Assembly (NCBI RefSeq): GCF_028867935.1
Contig: NZ_JAPQNS010000002.1
Location: 434,001 to 498,000, forward strand
Source: Flavobacterium sp. SUN052
Lineage (GTDB): Bacteria > Bacteroidota > Bacteroidia > Flavobacteriales > Flavobacteriaceae
Direction of reading: 5' to 3'
DNA: 64,000 bases
Made by a program: the position numbers and the translations under genes. The notes below the pieces were generated by a model, which was given only the letters and a program-made list of their open reading frames with translations, did no database searches and was not told where the DNA came from. This document shows, piece by piece, positions 42,425 through 52,491 of this stretch. The stretch's first letter is position 1. Each line of letters opens with the position of its first letter.

Positions 42425-42484
42425 TGTTGACGTAGTGGAATGCGGAGCCTGTAAATCCACTTCATCCGCGCTCCAAAACCCCCA

Positions 42485-45400
42485 TTACCGTGCGTTCTGG
42501 ATCACCCCCGTCACGGTTCGCTGGCACCCGTTGGCACCTGTCACCGTAATGGTGTAAGGACCCGCCCGGTCAATGGGGAATAATCCATCCGTTGTGTCCT
42601 TCACCGTTCGGATCTGGAAGCCGTTAACCTGGTCGATCACAATTATCCGATTGTACTGAACACCACCAAACACCTGGTAATTCAGCCCCGTACCCACCGG
42701 AACGGTAACTACCGGACCTGGACTCACTGTGGCGCTTTGAGGGAAAACAATCGTAACCGTCGGCAGTGGTTTCACCGTCACGCTCACTGTGTTGGTAGCT
42801 GTGCAGTTGTTGGCATCGGTCGCAATCACAGTAAAGGTTTTCACCCCGCTGCTGCTAAAGCTGGCCTGTACTTCCTGACCAGAAGTGCTGTTGAGTCCCG
42901 CTCCGGCAGGACTTAGCCAACGGTAGGTAAGCGTAGGCGTGGCCTGACGAGCCTGTCCGCCCGAATTGAATTCATCCCTAACCGGTGGTTTACTCGGGTG
43001 GGCCAGGGCGGTCAGGGAGAGAGTAACATTCTCACAAATCTCCTCCGCACTCACGTTAATGTCCACTTCCAGGTTGCAGGTAGGCGCTATGGGCTGGGTT
43101 ACACTCACCTGCGCCGAGGCCGTGGCCGAGCAACCACCAGCTGTACCCGTTACCGAGTAAAGCCCCGCTGAACTGACCACCACCGAACGCGACGTGACTC
43201 CCCCTGCATTGGCCGACCAGATGTAGTTAATACCAACTCCATCCGAAGCTGTTAATGTGGTACTGGTTCCACTGGTAATAGTGAGGCCAGGGGTGGCCGT
43301 GATACTCACCGAAGGCGGGTTATTCACGACCACAGTTGCCGAACTCGAATTAGCCACGGGGTTTATCCCACTCTGCACCACTGCCCGGTAATAGGTGGTT
43401 TGGCCAAGGTCGTTTACCACCAGATGAGTAGTAGTGTTGCTGATCGTGGTAGACGTGGCAAAGTTTGCCGTGGCCGACGATTCCCAGCGTTGCACTGTAC
43501 CGGTTTCTCCGCTTATCGTGAGTGTGACAGAGTTGGTACCAGAACAAACGGTCGCGCTGCCCAACACCGAACCTCCCGCACTGGCCGGATCGGCAATGCC
43601 CTGCACGGCAAAATCGTAATCGCCTTCGTCGCAGTCGTTGCTGTTGACGTGTATAACGGCACTAAACGTACCCGAACTGATGGGTGTAAATGCTACTGCA
43701 AACGTGGTTGAACTACCGCCCGCAATAGTCGTCGGTAAGGTTGGGCTCGACACAGCAAAAGCGGCACTACCCGACCCACTCCGAGTGATGGACGAGACAA
43801 TCAGGGCTGAACTCCCCGTGTTTTCAATAGTATACGTGCGGCTCAGACTGCCGTTGATCGACAAGGAGCCAAAATCAGTATTATCAGCCGTAGCAATAGC
43901 GGCATTGCCATCAACAATCGTCAGGCTATTGGCCAACAGGTTAATTTCTGGATACACCACAGCCGCACAACTACTTCCCGACGTTACGGCTCCCGGTGCT
44001 ACCCAATTGGAGGAGGTTCCCGTTAGAGAAAAGCCCGTTGCAATGCCGTTGTGGTCGCCACCAGCAGCATCAATTACTGTAGTCAGGCCAGCATTGTTAC
44101 CACCTGCATCGCCTTGATTGAATTGGTAATACACCAGCAGATTCGGCTCAGTGCCAGTGAGTTCGCAGTTGCGTTGCTGGTTTATTTCGTCGCAGGTACG
44201 AGCCACGGTCCAGAGCCGGAACTCATCCAACAAGCCATTGATCCGCTTGCAGCAGCCACCCGCAATCCGCAGGGTGTGGAAATTTGCCGGTACGGCTTGT
44301 CCCGTTCTGGTGGCCAGCAGAACGCCGTCCTTGTAAAACTTGGCCGTACCGTTTTTGAAGGTATAAGCAACGTGTTGCCAGGTATTCAGCGTAACCGTTC
44401 CATTTGGAAGTTGATTTAGGTCCATCCGGTTATCCATGTCTGTGCCGACATAAACTCCCCCGCCACCCGACGAATGGAAGGTGAAACCGTCCCAGGCTCC
44501 CGGATCTGGATAATTGGGCCCGCCAATGGAAATCTCCTGATTGTAGTCATCGAGGAACGAAGGTTTCAGCCAAAACTCGACCGTAAACTCGGTAGGTGCG
44601 GTCCCTAAGCCGGTTGTGCTGACCATATCATCAACTCCGTCGAAAGCCAAAGCTGCCCCTGGATTAGCCGAAGTTGTTACGCTCACCTCAACCGAAGCGG
44701 TGGCCGAGCAGCCGTTGCTCGTGCCGGTTACGGAATAAATTCTGGCGGTATTCGCTGAAATGGCCGTTGTACTTTCGCCCGTCGACCAACTGTAGCTATT
44801 GGCTCCACTTGCCGTTAGCGTTGTGGATTGACCAGCCAGAATAGCCAAGCCGGGATTGGCTATGATAGTGAGTGAGGGGGGGGTTTCGTTCACGGTAATG
44901 CTTACACTAGCCGGGTCCGAATAGCAGAATCCATCGCCCACCGTCAGGCTAATCACCGTACTACTACCCGGCGTGAGGATCAGTATGTTATCCGTCGCTC
45001 CCGTCGACCAGCTATAGCTCAATGGACCCGTTGCCAGCCGAGCCGAGTTGCTCTTGGACTTAAGAAAGTCGCCCACACGAGCCCTGGTTGTGAGCGTGAC
45101 GCTGTTACCGGCACAGATTGTTAAGGCAGGCAATGCCAATATAGCAACAGTCGGCAAACTACGTCCACGAGGGGTTACACTCGTCGTTGACCAGCAACCT
45201 GATGCCGTCGTGACAGTGACCGAAATCGGAGAACCAAGCTCTCTGGGTTGTAGCTCGACAGACGCTGTAGTCCTCCCCCCCGTCCATAAGTAGGTGCCGT
45301 TTTCACCAGCGCCACTGGCCGTTAACGTCACCGAACTACCACAAGACACCAAGTCTGGATCCGCCGTAATAACCGCCGTGGGCGGAGTAGCATCCACCTC

Positions 45401-48400
45401 AATACTAACGCTGGCAGGGTCTGATAAACAGAACCCATCGCTCACGGTCAGGCTAATCACCGTGCTGCTGCCTGGTGTGAGGATCAGCACGTCATCCGTC
45501 GCTCCCGTCGACCAGCTATAGCTCAACGGGTCTGTAGCCCGACGAGCCGCACCATTGCTTGGTGTTCCTACAGGATTTATAAAGTCGCCCGCGCTGGCAA
45601 CGGCCGTGAGCGTTACGCTCTTGCCTGCACAGATTGTTAGTGAAGGCAACACGGATATAGTCACGGTTGGCAAACTGCGCCCGCTGGGAGTTACACTCGT
45701 TGTCGACCAGCATCCCGATGCCGTTGTCACGGTAACCGAAACAGGTTTCCCAAACTGACTATTCGTAATCTCAATAGTGGCGGTAGTTTCCTCCGTCGAC
45801 CATAGATAGGTACCATTCACACCAGCTCCACTAGCTGTAAGTGTCATTGAGCTGCCACAAGCTACCAAACCAGGGTCCGCCGTAATAACAGCCGTGGGCG
45901 GAGTGTTATCTATTTCAATACTGACACTGACTGGATCGGTGTAGCAGAACCCGTCATAAGCTGTCAGGCTGATAACCGAGCTGCTGGTTGGCGTTAATAC
46001 TATTGTTTGGGTGAATTCTCCCGTCAACCAAGTGTAGTTAGGTATTGCCAAAGGTGTTGCCATACGTGACCCTATCCCTGGCGTGTTAGTAACAGAAGGG
46101 GGAGGGGGGAGACTTATCCCTCCTGGCTGAGTTGGCGGAGGAGCAGGCGTTGCATAATTACCCGTTAGCGTCACGCTGTGCCCTTCACAGACGGTCAGGC
46201 CTGGGACAGCGCTGATAAAGGCTGTGGGCTTGCCATTAACGGTAGTACTAATGGTAGCTGTACTTACCAGTACACTCACCCCACTGAAGATATTGCTATT
46301 GTCCGTTACGGTAACTGTAAAGGTTTGCGGCCCCACCACACCGGTCCCGACTTGAGCCGTTATCTGGCTGCTGTTGGTACTACTCAGAGTGATACCCGAC
46401 GGTGTTTTCCAGAGATAAGTATAAGGCGACGTTCCGCCCGCAGCCGAAACCGAGAGTACCACATCTGTACCGGCGCACAATGCTGAAACCGATGACGATA
46501 GACTGACAATCATAGCAGGAATCACTGTCACTTCCGCGCTGACCGTAGCCGAACAGCCATTGGTAGTCCCCGTCACCGAGAACGTCCCCGCCAAACTTGC
46601 CGAAATAGCCGATGTCGACGCTCCACTGCTCCAACTGTAGCTGGCCGCACCCGAAGCCGTTAGGGTGGTACTTTGACCTGCCGGGATGGTCAAGCCAGGG
46701 TTACTCGTAAGCGTCAGGCTGGGGGTATTGTTCACGACAATGGTAGCCGAACTCGAATTGGTTTCGGGATTCGCCCCATTTTTGACGACGGCCCGGTAAT
46801 ACGTTGTAGTGACCAGGTCCGTCACCACCAAACTGGTGCTCGTATTGCTGATGGTTGTCGCGGTAGCAAACGTGGAGGTGGCCGACGATTCCCAGCGTTG
46901 GACCGTGCCCGTTTGCCCGCTCAGCGTGAGTGTTGTTGCGTTGGTGCCGGAGCAGACCGTTGCACTGCCGGCCAGGGTGCCACCTACCGAACCAACCAGG
47001 GGCGCATTGTAGGAGAGCGTTACCTGCCCGACAGCGGATTTATCGTAGTTGATGTACCAGTTAGCCGGGAGGTTCACCGTTGTGAATGAGCCCGACAGAG
47101 CCGATGAATTGATAATGGTAACGGCATCGGAACCGGCTCCCGTGTAGCCATTGATGAGCGAGACCGTCAGCGTGCCACCCAGAGTTGCGGTGCCCGTGAC
47201 CGTAATGCGGTCATACTGCGTGCAGGGCGTGGTCCCGCCCAACTCAATCGCGAGAGTCCCCGCATTGGCGTACCCGGCCCCGAACGTCAGGCAACCGGGT
47301 GAGGTGCCGGGAGCAGTGATTCCACTGACCGGATTGGTAAACAGACTGTTGCTGTAAGAACCACTCCCTTTATACGTGCCATTGTTGGTAAATGTACCTG
47401 AAACGGGTATTGAGCTGTTATTGATTACAATGCCCGTATTGGTCAGCAAGCCCCCGGCATTGACGTTAAAGGCAGTGCCTGTTGGTACGCTGATCGTACC
47501 GGCATTGGCAAACGTCGCGCCATTTTTAACGGTGAAGGCGCAGGTTTGGGGCATCACCAACGTGCCTGAAGTCGAATTGGTAAAGGTTCCGGCAGTTCCG
47601 GAGGCCCGACTCACATACGTTCCCGCATTGACTACCGTACTCGAACTGCCCAATTGGACCTGTGCGCCATTACCTCCGTCGGTTATTGTGCCCGTCGTGC
47701 TGTTATTGACCAGACAATTCCAGGTACTGCCCGTCCCCAGGTTCAGCGTTCCATCGTTATTGACGGTGCTGCCAACGTTAAATGTTTCGGCACAAGCTGG
47801 GCAACTATAAGAACCACCCTGCTTCACGTTCAATACGCCACCCGAATTGTTGGTAATGTAATAGGCGGTATAACTGCCGAAGATATCCATCGTTCCGGTG
47901 TTGACGATAATGCCCTGGCTCAGCGCACCTGTTGCCTGAACGGTCAGGTTCGCCCCGGACAGAAGGGTGATTCCTGAGCTTAGGCCTGGGCTCAATGTCC
48001 TGTTGCTGTTAACTATTAGCGATGTTCCCGAAGGGAGGCTGATGTTCTCCGAAGCCATCGCGCAGTTGGCGGCAATCACCACCGACTGCCCACTACTCAA
48101 ACTTGTGGGCACCGTTGCCGGGAACCAGTTGGCAGCTGTGCCCCAGTTGCTATCTATTGTGCCGTTGAAGGTGTAGGTATTGACACCGGTGCCGGTCAGG
48201 GCAAAATCGTAATTACTCTCGTCGCAGTCGTCGTTTACAATATTGATAGTTGCTGTGCGAGCACCGAGGGCCGAAGGCGTAAACGTAAGGGTAAAGTTCT
48301 GACTGGCACTTGCCGTAAGCGTTAGGGGAAAACTGAGACCAGAAGTTGCGAAGTCGGCAGCATTTGTACCACTAAATGAAATCCCTGAAACTGTCAGCGG

Positions 48401-49330
48401 ACCCGTACCCAGATTTTGAATGGTGAATGTTTTGCTGGAAGGAACACCAACGATAGCAGCCCCCAGATCAGTCGAGTTGGTAGTCGAAGTTACAAAGGTG
48501 CCGTCAGGAATGGAATTGCTATTACCAAGCAGGTTAATATCAGGAATATTTTCGACGTAGGTCGACGACGTTGGTGTAATGGCTGTGCCAGAAGTCCAGT
48601 TGCTGCTGCTTCCTGTCAGCGCAAAGTTGTTGAGCGTACCTGTTTCGGCGGTAGCATCAGCGGTATCAGTCAGGCTATTGATGCCCGTATTTGTCCCATC
48701 AGCAATGCCCTGATTGAACTTATAGTAGGCCATCAGGCAATTGGGCATACTAGCAATCTCGGTAGTCATGAACGTCTGAATCTCCGACTGCGTCCGTGCG
48801 GCTCCCCACAGCCGGAACTCGTCCATGCTCCCGTGAAAATATCGGCCATTATTGGTCCAGTACCCAATATTAAATGGTGTCGTACCCGTATTGGGCGGAG
48901 TCATTGTCCCCGACGCTTCCTGAGTCCCATTGACATAAAGTTTCGCCGTAGTGCCATCGTAGGTCAAGGCAACGTGGACCCAAGTGTTTTCAGGGATTGT
49001 TGCGGTTGGACCATTAATTTGTGTACCATTCACCCGTGCACACAACCGCCAGGTGTGCGTCGACGTGCCATCCTGCAACCACATTACCATGTTGTCGCTG
49101 CTTTTACTAAAGATGGTCGGGTAAGTCTCCGATGTGGCCTGTACATAAATCCACGTCTCGACCGTGAAGGCCGGATAAAGTGCCAGCGCACCACTGTAAG
49201 GTACAGTCACATAATCGTTGGCGCCATCAAAGTTCAGGGCTTCGCCCGTTTGTGCGTTAGCAACAACCGAAACATGAATGAGCAAACCTAGTAAAGCAAT
49301 TCGGAGTAGGTAAAGGAGGTTATGGTTCAT
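42485..49330 (-). CDS. Giant exported protein with two LamG domains, Ig-like repeats and type A C-terminal domain
   Basis: 2281 residues from ATG 49330 (signal peptide MNHNLLYLLRIALLGLLIHV to VANAQ). Order: a LamG/concanavalin domain (about 30-190; LNFDGANDYV, DEFRLWGAAR); a choice-of-anchor D (ASPM-like) domain with NDDCDESNYDFALTG; a Gly/Ser/Thr-rich beta-solenoid-like stretch (about 400-780); Ig-like repeats with GTVQRWESSAT; and three tandem 172-residue units (YSWSTGATDN, TASGCWSTTSVTP). A second LamG (LAFDGVDDMV), a second choice-of-anchor D and further Ig-like units follow. The last 100 residues are the type A C-terminal domain. LamG domains suggest binding to glycans or host-like matrix. 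It lies 77 bases downstream of the TPR hybrid kinase on the same strand. Confidence 0.78.
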   Translation of the reverse strand: MNHNLLYLLRIALLGLLIHVSVVANAQTGEALNFDGANDYVTVPYSGALALYPAFTVETWIYVQATSETYPTIFSKSSDNMVMWLQDGTSTHTWRLCARVNGTQINGPTATIPENTWVHVALTYDGTTAKLYVNGTQEASGTMTPPNTGTTPFNIGYWTNNGRYFHGSMDEFRLWGAARTQSEIQTFMTTEIASMPNCLMAYYKFNQGIADGTNTGINSLTDTADATAETGTLNNFALTGSSSNWTSGTAITPTSSTYVENIPDINLLGNSNSIPDGTFVTSTTNSTDLGAAIVGVPSSKTFTIQNLGTGPLTVSGISFSGTNAADFATSGLSFPLTLTASASQNFTLTFTPSALGARTATINIVNDDCDESNYDFALTGTGVNTYTFNGTIDSNWGTAANWFPATVPTSLSSGQSVVIAANCAMASENISLPSGTSLIVNSNRTLSPGLSSGITLLSGANLTVQATGALSQGIIVNTGTMDIFGSYTAYYITNNSGGVLNVKQGGSYSCPACAETFNVGSTVNNDGTLNLGTGSTWNCLVNNSTTGTITDGGNGAQVQLGSSSTVVNAGTYVSRASGTAGTFTNSTSGTLVMPQTCAFTVKNGATFANAGTISVPTGTAFNVNAGGLLTNTGIVINNSSIPVSGTFTNNGTYKGSGSYSNSLFTNPVSGITAPGTSPGCLTFGAGYANAGTLAIELGGTTPCTQYDRITVTGTATLGGTLTVSLINGYTGAGSDAVTIINSSALSGSFTTVNLPANWYINYDKSAVGQVTLSYNAPLVGSVGGTLAGSATVCSGTNATTLTLSGQTGTVQRWESSATSTFATATTISNTSTSLVVTDLVTTTYYRAVVKNGANPETNSSSATIVVNNTPSLTLTSNPGLTIPAGQSTTLTASGAASYSWSSGASTSAISASLAGTFSVTGTTNGCSATVSAEVTVIPAMIVSLSSSVSALCAGTDVVLSVSAAGGTSPYTYLWKTPSGITLSSTNSSQITAQVGTGVVGPQTFTVTVTDNSNIFSGVSVLVSTATISTTVNGKPTAFISAVPGLTVCEGHSVTLTGNYATPAPPPTQPGGISLPPPPSVTNTPGIGSRMATPLAIPNYTWLTGEFTQTIVLTPTSSSVISLTAYDGFCYTDPVSVSIEIDNTPPTAVITADPGLVACGSSMTLTASGAGVNGTYLWSTEETTATIEITNSQFGKPVSVTVTTASGCWSTTSVTPSGRSLPTVTISVLPSLTICAGKSVTLTAVASAGDFINPVGTPSNGAARRATDPLSYSWSTGATDDVLILTPGSSTVISLTVSDGFCLSDPASVSIEVDATPPTAVITADPDLVSCGSSVTLTASGAGENGTYLWTGGRTTASVELQPRELGSPISVTVTTASGCWSTTSVTPRGRSLPTVAILALPALTICAGNSVTLTTRARVGDFLKSKSNSARLATGPLSYSWSTGATDNILILTPGSSTVISLTVGDGFCYSDPASVSITVNETPPSLTIIANPGLAILAGQSTTLTASGANSYSWSTGESTTAISANTARIYSVTGTSNGCSATASVEVSVTTSANPGAALAFDGVDDMVSTTGLGTAPTEFTVEFWLKPSFLDDYNQEISIGGPNYPDPGAWDGFTFHSSGGGGVYVGTDMDNRMDLNQLPNGTVTLNTWQHVAYTFKNGTAKFYKDGVLLATRTGQAVPANFHTLRIAGGCCKRINGLLDEFRLWTVARTCDEINQQRNCELTGTEPNLLVYYQFNQGDAGGNNAGLTTVIDAAGGDHNGIATGFSLTGTSSNWVAPGAVTSGSSCAAVVYPEINLLANSLTIVDGNAAIATADNTDFGSLSINGSLSRTYTIENTGSSALIVSSITRSGSGSAAFAVSSPTLPTTIAGGSSTTFAVAFTPISSGTFSAVIHVNSNDCDEGDYDFAVQGIADPASAGGSVLGSATVCSGTNSVTLTISGETGTVQRWESSATANFATSTTISNTTTHLVVNDLGQTTYYRAVVQSGINPVANSSSATVVVNNPPSVSITATPGLTITSGTSTTLTASDGVGINYIWSANAGGVTSRSVVVSSAGLYSVTGTAGGCSATASAQVSVTQPIAPTCNLEVDINVSAEEICENVTLSLTALAHPSKPPVRDEFNSGGQARQATPTLTYRWLSPAGAGLNSTSGQEVQASFSSSGVKTFTVIATDANNCTATNTVSVTVKPLPTVTIVFPQSATVSPGPVVTVPVGTGLNYQVFGGVQYNRIIVIDQVNGFQIRTVKDTTDGLFPIDRAGPYTITVTGANGCQRTVTGVIQNAR
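44900..45950. repeat. Tandem 516-bp repeat units within the giant surface gene
   Basis: The block beginning GTCGGCAAACT at 45150 recurs as GTTGGCAAACT at 45666, a 516-base (172-codon) offset. Matching WSTGATD and DGFC segments flank each. A third, more diverged unit extends towards 46,200. Confidence 0.7.
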
Positions 49331-49366
49331 TTTTGTAGCAATCAAGAAGTAGGGATCGCTACAAAA
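49331..49366 (-). promoter_or_regulatory. Inverted repeat at the start of the giant surface gene
   Basis: TTTTGTAGC (49331-49339) and GCTACAAAA (49358-49366) are perfect complements, and the first abuts the start codon on the minus strand. A further GCTACAA word lies at 49389. It could be an operator or a leader hairpin that masks the start. Confidence 0.5.
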
Positions 49367-49407
49367 CACGGTTTTTGCTCGTCTGTCGGCTACAACAAAT
49401 GAGACAA

Positions 49408-52365
49408 TCAGTGTCCCATTTGTTCAATCTCTGAGGGTTTTTGCCCAAAAAATTCCTGAAAACATTTCGAAAAGTAGGACGGCGTTTCAAAACCGACCTC
49501 AAAGGCCACATCGGCAATGGTCCTGCCTTCTTTCAGGTGCGGCAGCGCCCGGCGTAACCGATGGTTACGAATCACCTCCACGGGCGAGAGGCCCGTCAGG
49601 TTGGCAATTTTGCGGTGGAGTGTCCGGCGGCTCATGGCCATCTGATCGGCCAGTTGCTCCACCCCAAACAGCGAGTCGGTCAGGTGCACGTCAATCAACT
49701 GCTGCACCTGCTCCATAAAAGGAGCGTCGCCTTCGGGTACCGGGGGTTTATCCGTTGGTTTGCTCAGTTGCTGCTGATAATGCTGACGCAGGCGCTGTTG
49801 GCGGTTGAGCCAGTTTTGGACTTTCAGCCGTAGCTCGCGGGGATGAAACGGTTTGGCTATATGATCGTCGGCCCCCTGTTCGAGACTGCTGATTCGGCTT
49901 TCGATTGCGGTTTTGGCCGTCAGCATCAGAACCGGAATATGGCTGGTACGAAGGTCGGTTTTGAGGGTCTGGCAAAGCTCAATTCCATCCATTTCAGCCA
50001 TCATCCAGTCGGTAATGACCAGGTCGGGCAGGCTTTCGAGCGCTTTTGCCGCACCATCCACTCCATTAACAGCGGTAATTACCTGACACGAGTCGGTAAA
50101 TAGCTGAACGATATACGACCGCAGATCGTCGTTGTCTTCCACAACCAGTAGCAACGGTTTTTCGCCGGATTGCGGCACCGATTCATGAACCAGTGCCTCG
50201 GCCGACTCTGCCAGTAGCGGTATCGTAACGGCGTCAAAGGCCGACAGCGCAGAAGCCTCCGGCACCGGGTTTTCGGCTTCGAAATTCGCCAGGGGGAGCG
50301 TCACCCGAAACTGTGTTCCCTTCCCCACTTCGCTGGTTACAGTGATGTCGCCATCCAACACATCCACCAGCTCTTTTACGAGTGCCAGGCCAATGCCCGA
50401 GCCGTTGTACCGGCGCGTGTTGGCATCGTCGATCTGGTAGAACCGGTTGAAAATATGCGGCAACTGACCTGCCGGAATTCCCGAACCTGTATCAGAAACC
50501 TCCAGGCTTAGCTCGACTTCGTTTAGTTCTATCGAGACACGAACTTCACCACCCGCAGGCGTAAATTTTAAGGCATTGCCAACCAGGTTGACCAGAATTT
50601 TACCCAGTTTATCGGCATCAAAAACCACTTCGGTATCGGGCAGCAAAGGCGTAAACGTAAGCCGAATCTGTCTGCGGTCGGCTAATAACCGAAACGACTC
50701 CTCCTGTTGCGTCAGAAAAGTAGCCAGATTTCCCAGCGTGCGTTCGGGCCGGATCATGCCCGCATCGAGCTTCGACAGATCGAGCAGTTGGTTAATGAAT
50801 CCCAGCAAGCGATTGGCGTTCGACTGGATAGTTTTCAGGATCGGATGCTGCGGCAGTTGGTCGACCAGTGTTTCCAGGGGGCTCAGAATCAGTGTCAACG
50901 GTGTGCGGAATTCGTGGGTGATATTCGAGAAAAATCGGGTTTTGGCCTCGTCGAGCCGTTGCAGCTCACGGCTTTGCTGCTCAATAATGGCTTTTTGCTC
51001 GGTCAACAGCCGAAGCTGATTGCGGTTGCGGACGTACGCCAGAATTGCCCCTCCGAACAACAGTAACAGGAGCACGGCTAAGCCAACCAGCCACAGTTGC
51101 CGGGTTTTCTCCTGGGTAATCTGAAGTTCCTTTTCCTGCGTTCGGAAGCGGGTTTCCCACTGTGTCATACTTTGGCTATTTCGGCGCAGGTACACGCGCT
51201 CTTTCTCAGCCAATGCTTTCTGATAAAACAAGTTAGCCTGGGGCAGATTCCCCAGTGCCTCCTGAACCTCGGCCTGATCCCGATAAAAGTTATCTTTTTC
51301 CCAGTCGGGGGAGTCATAACGGGCTGCCGAGTCCAGGTACGCGGCTGCCTCTGGGTATTGTTTTCGACCTATCGACAAGGCTCCCAGGTAATGGTATAGC
51401 ACCCGTGCGTCGGTGTTTCGGTGGAGATATTTTGCCACAGGCAACAGTTGTAGATACAGTCGAGCGGCTTTGTCCTGACTCTCCGGGAAATAGGATAACC
51501 CGTCGGCAAAAGACCATATAAAACGGTAGTCTCTTAATAGATCCTGCTGATTACCCAGATACGGAAGGCTTTTCTCAAGCGTGCCCAACACAGCATCAAT
51601 GTCAGCCGTTTCATCGAAAAAATGGGCGTACACAAGACTTTGGTTTGTATCAAGAATACGAGCCGTATCGTTCAGCGCAATAGCGATAGTCGACGCTTGT
51701 TGCAAATAAGGCAGGTATTTGGCTGGTACTTGCCGGTAGATGTCACGCGATGTATGGCCGATACTTGTCAGGGCATCTACTTCCAGAGCCCGGTCCCCTT
51801 CAGCCCTAGCGATAAGCAACGCTTCGTTGCCAGCCTGTACTGCTTTTTCGAACTGAATCAGTCGGTTCAACACATTGGCTTTTTCGCAGATAGCCCGCCC
51901 CCGCATCCGATTATCGTTTCCGGCCAGTTGTTCTAACTGACTACCGACAGTAAGGGCAGTCTCAAATTGTCTGCCTTGCTGTAATGCCTGCATTTGGGTC
52001 AGCAACCAGTGTCGATAAGTAGCTTTGTCACGTTGAGCAACCGGCCGGAGAGCAGCCAACAAGCGAAACGCACATAATGAATCGCCGTTTCGTTGCCGGG
52101 CCACTACCTGCCTGAGCCCATAATCGACAGCCCCTGTATCGCTACCAATCATTCGTTGTAGCGCTGCTAGCGGACATGGCGGTACTGGTTTTATGGCCAG
52201 TTTCACCTGGTTTCGGCACCGGCTGTACAATTGGTCAATCCGACGTTTTTGACTGGTAGTAAGCAGTTGGGCATCGCTATCAAGTGTCTTGAAAGTGAAT
52301 AGTATAACAAACGACAATCCAATAAATTGGCTGTTTATACCTACCACAACATACCACTTTCCCAT
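49408..52365 (-). CDS. Hybrid sensor kinase/AraC regulator with TPR-like sensor
   Basis: 985 residues. After an N-terminal signal/anchor (FIGLSFVILFTF) comes a TPR-like helical sensor (about 60-400; e.g. QLEQLAGNDNRMRGRAICEK). A membrane helix follows near 420-440 (LWLVGLAVLLLLLFGGAIL). The cytoplasmic part has HisKA with His484 (SNITHEFRTPLTLILSP), HATPase (GSGIGLALVKEL), a receiver with Asp786 (VITDWMMAEMDG), and an AraC helix-turn-helix (LADQMAMSRRTLHRKI). This is the HTCS layout with the propeller replaced by TPRs. The gene lies just upstream of the 2281-residue surface gene on the same strand, so the two may share a transcript. A conserved terminator follows the neighbouring 52492 gene just upstream. 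Confidence 0.9.
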   Translation of the reverse strand: MGKWYVVVGINSQFIGLSFVILFTFKTLDSDAQLLTTSQKRRIDQLYSRCRNQVKLAIKPVPPCPLAALQRMIGSDTGAVDYGLRQVVARQRNGDSLCAFRLLAALRPVAQRDKATYRHWLLTQMQALQQGRQFETALTVGSQLEQLAGNDNRMRGRAICEKANVLNRLIQFEKAVQAGNEALLIARAEGDRALEVDALTSIGHTSRDIYRQVPAKYLPYLQQASTIAIALNDTARILDTNQSLVYAHFFDETADIDAVLGTLEKSLPYLGNQQDLLRDYRFIWSFADGLSYFPESQDKAARLYLQLLPVAKYLHRNTDARVLYHYLGALSIGRKQYPEAAAYLDSAARYDSPDWEKDNFYRDQAEVQEALGNLPQANLFYQKALAEKERVYLRRNSQSMTQWETRFRTQEKELQITQEKTRQLWLVGLAVLLLLLFGGAILAYVRNRNQLRLLTEQKAIIEQQSRELQRLDEAKTRFFSNITHEFRTPLTLILSPLETLVDQLPQHPILKTIQSNANRLLGFINQLLDLSKLDAGMIRPERTLGNLATFLTQQEESFRLLADRRQIRLTFTPLLPDTEVVFDADKLGKILVNLVGNALKFTPAGGEVRVSIELNEVELSLEVSDTGSGIPAGQLPHIFNRFYQIDDANTRRYNGSGIGLALVKELVDVLDGDITVTSEVGKGTQFRVTLPLANFEAENPVPEASALSAFDAVTIPLLAESAEALVHESVPQSGEKPLLLVVEDNDDLRSYIVQLFTDSCQVITAVNGVDGAAKALESLPDLVITDWMMAEMDGIELCQTLKTDLRTSHIPVLMLTAKTAIESRISSLEQGADDHIAKPFHPRELRLKVQNWLNRQQRLRQHYQQQLSKPTDKPPVPEGDAPFMEQVQQLIDVHLTDSLFGVEQLADQMAMSRRTLHRKIANLTGLSPVEVIRNHRLRRALPHLKEGRTIADVAFEVGFETPSYFSKCFQEFFGQKPSEIEQMGH

Positions 52366-52431
52366 GGCGCATCCCTAAGTTTTTTACTTAAACACGAATG
52401 TAAGTTAACATATGGGTTGATAAACAAAAAG

Positions 52432-52453
52432 CCCGGCTCCATACGGCCGGGCG
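52432..52453. terminator. Terminator of the 810-residue surface gene
   Basis: GCCCGGC (52432-52438) pairs with GCCGGGC (52447-52453), flanked by A- and T-runs. The tail CTACCTTCCTCTTCTTA is the conserved cassette. Confidence 0.8.
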
Positions 52454-52491
52454 TTTGCTACCTTCCTCTTCTTATTGAATTACTTCTTTAC

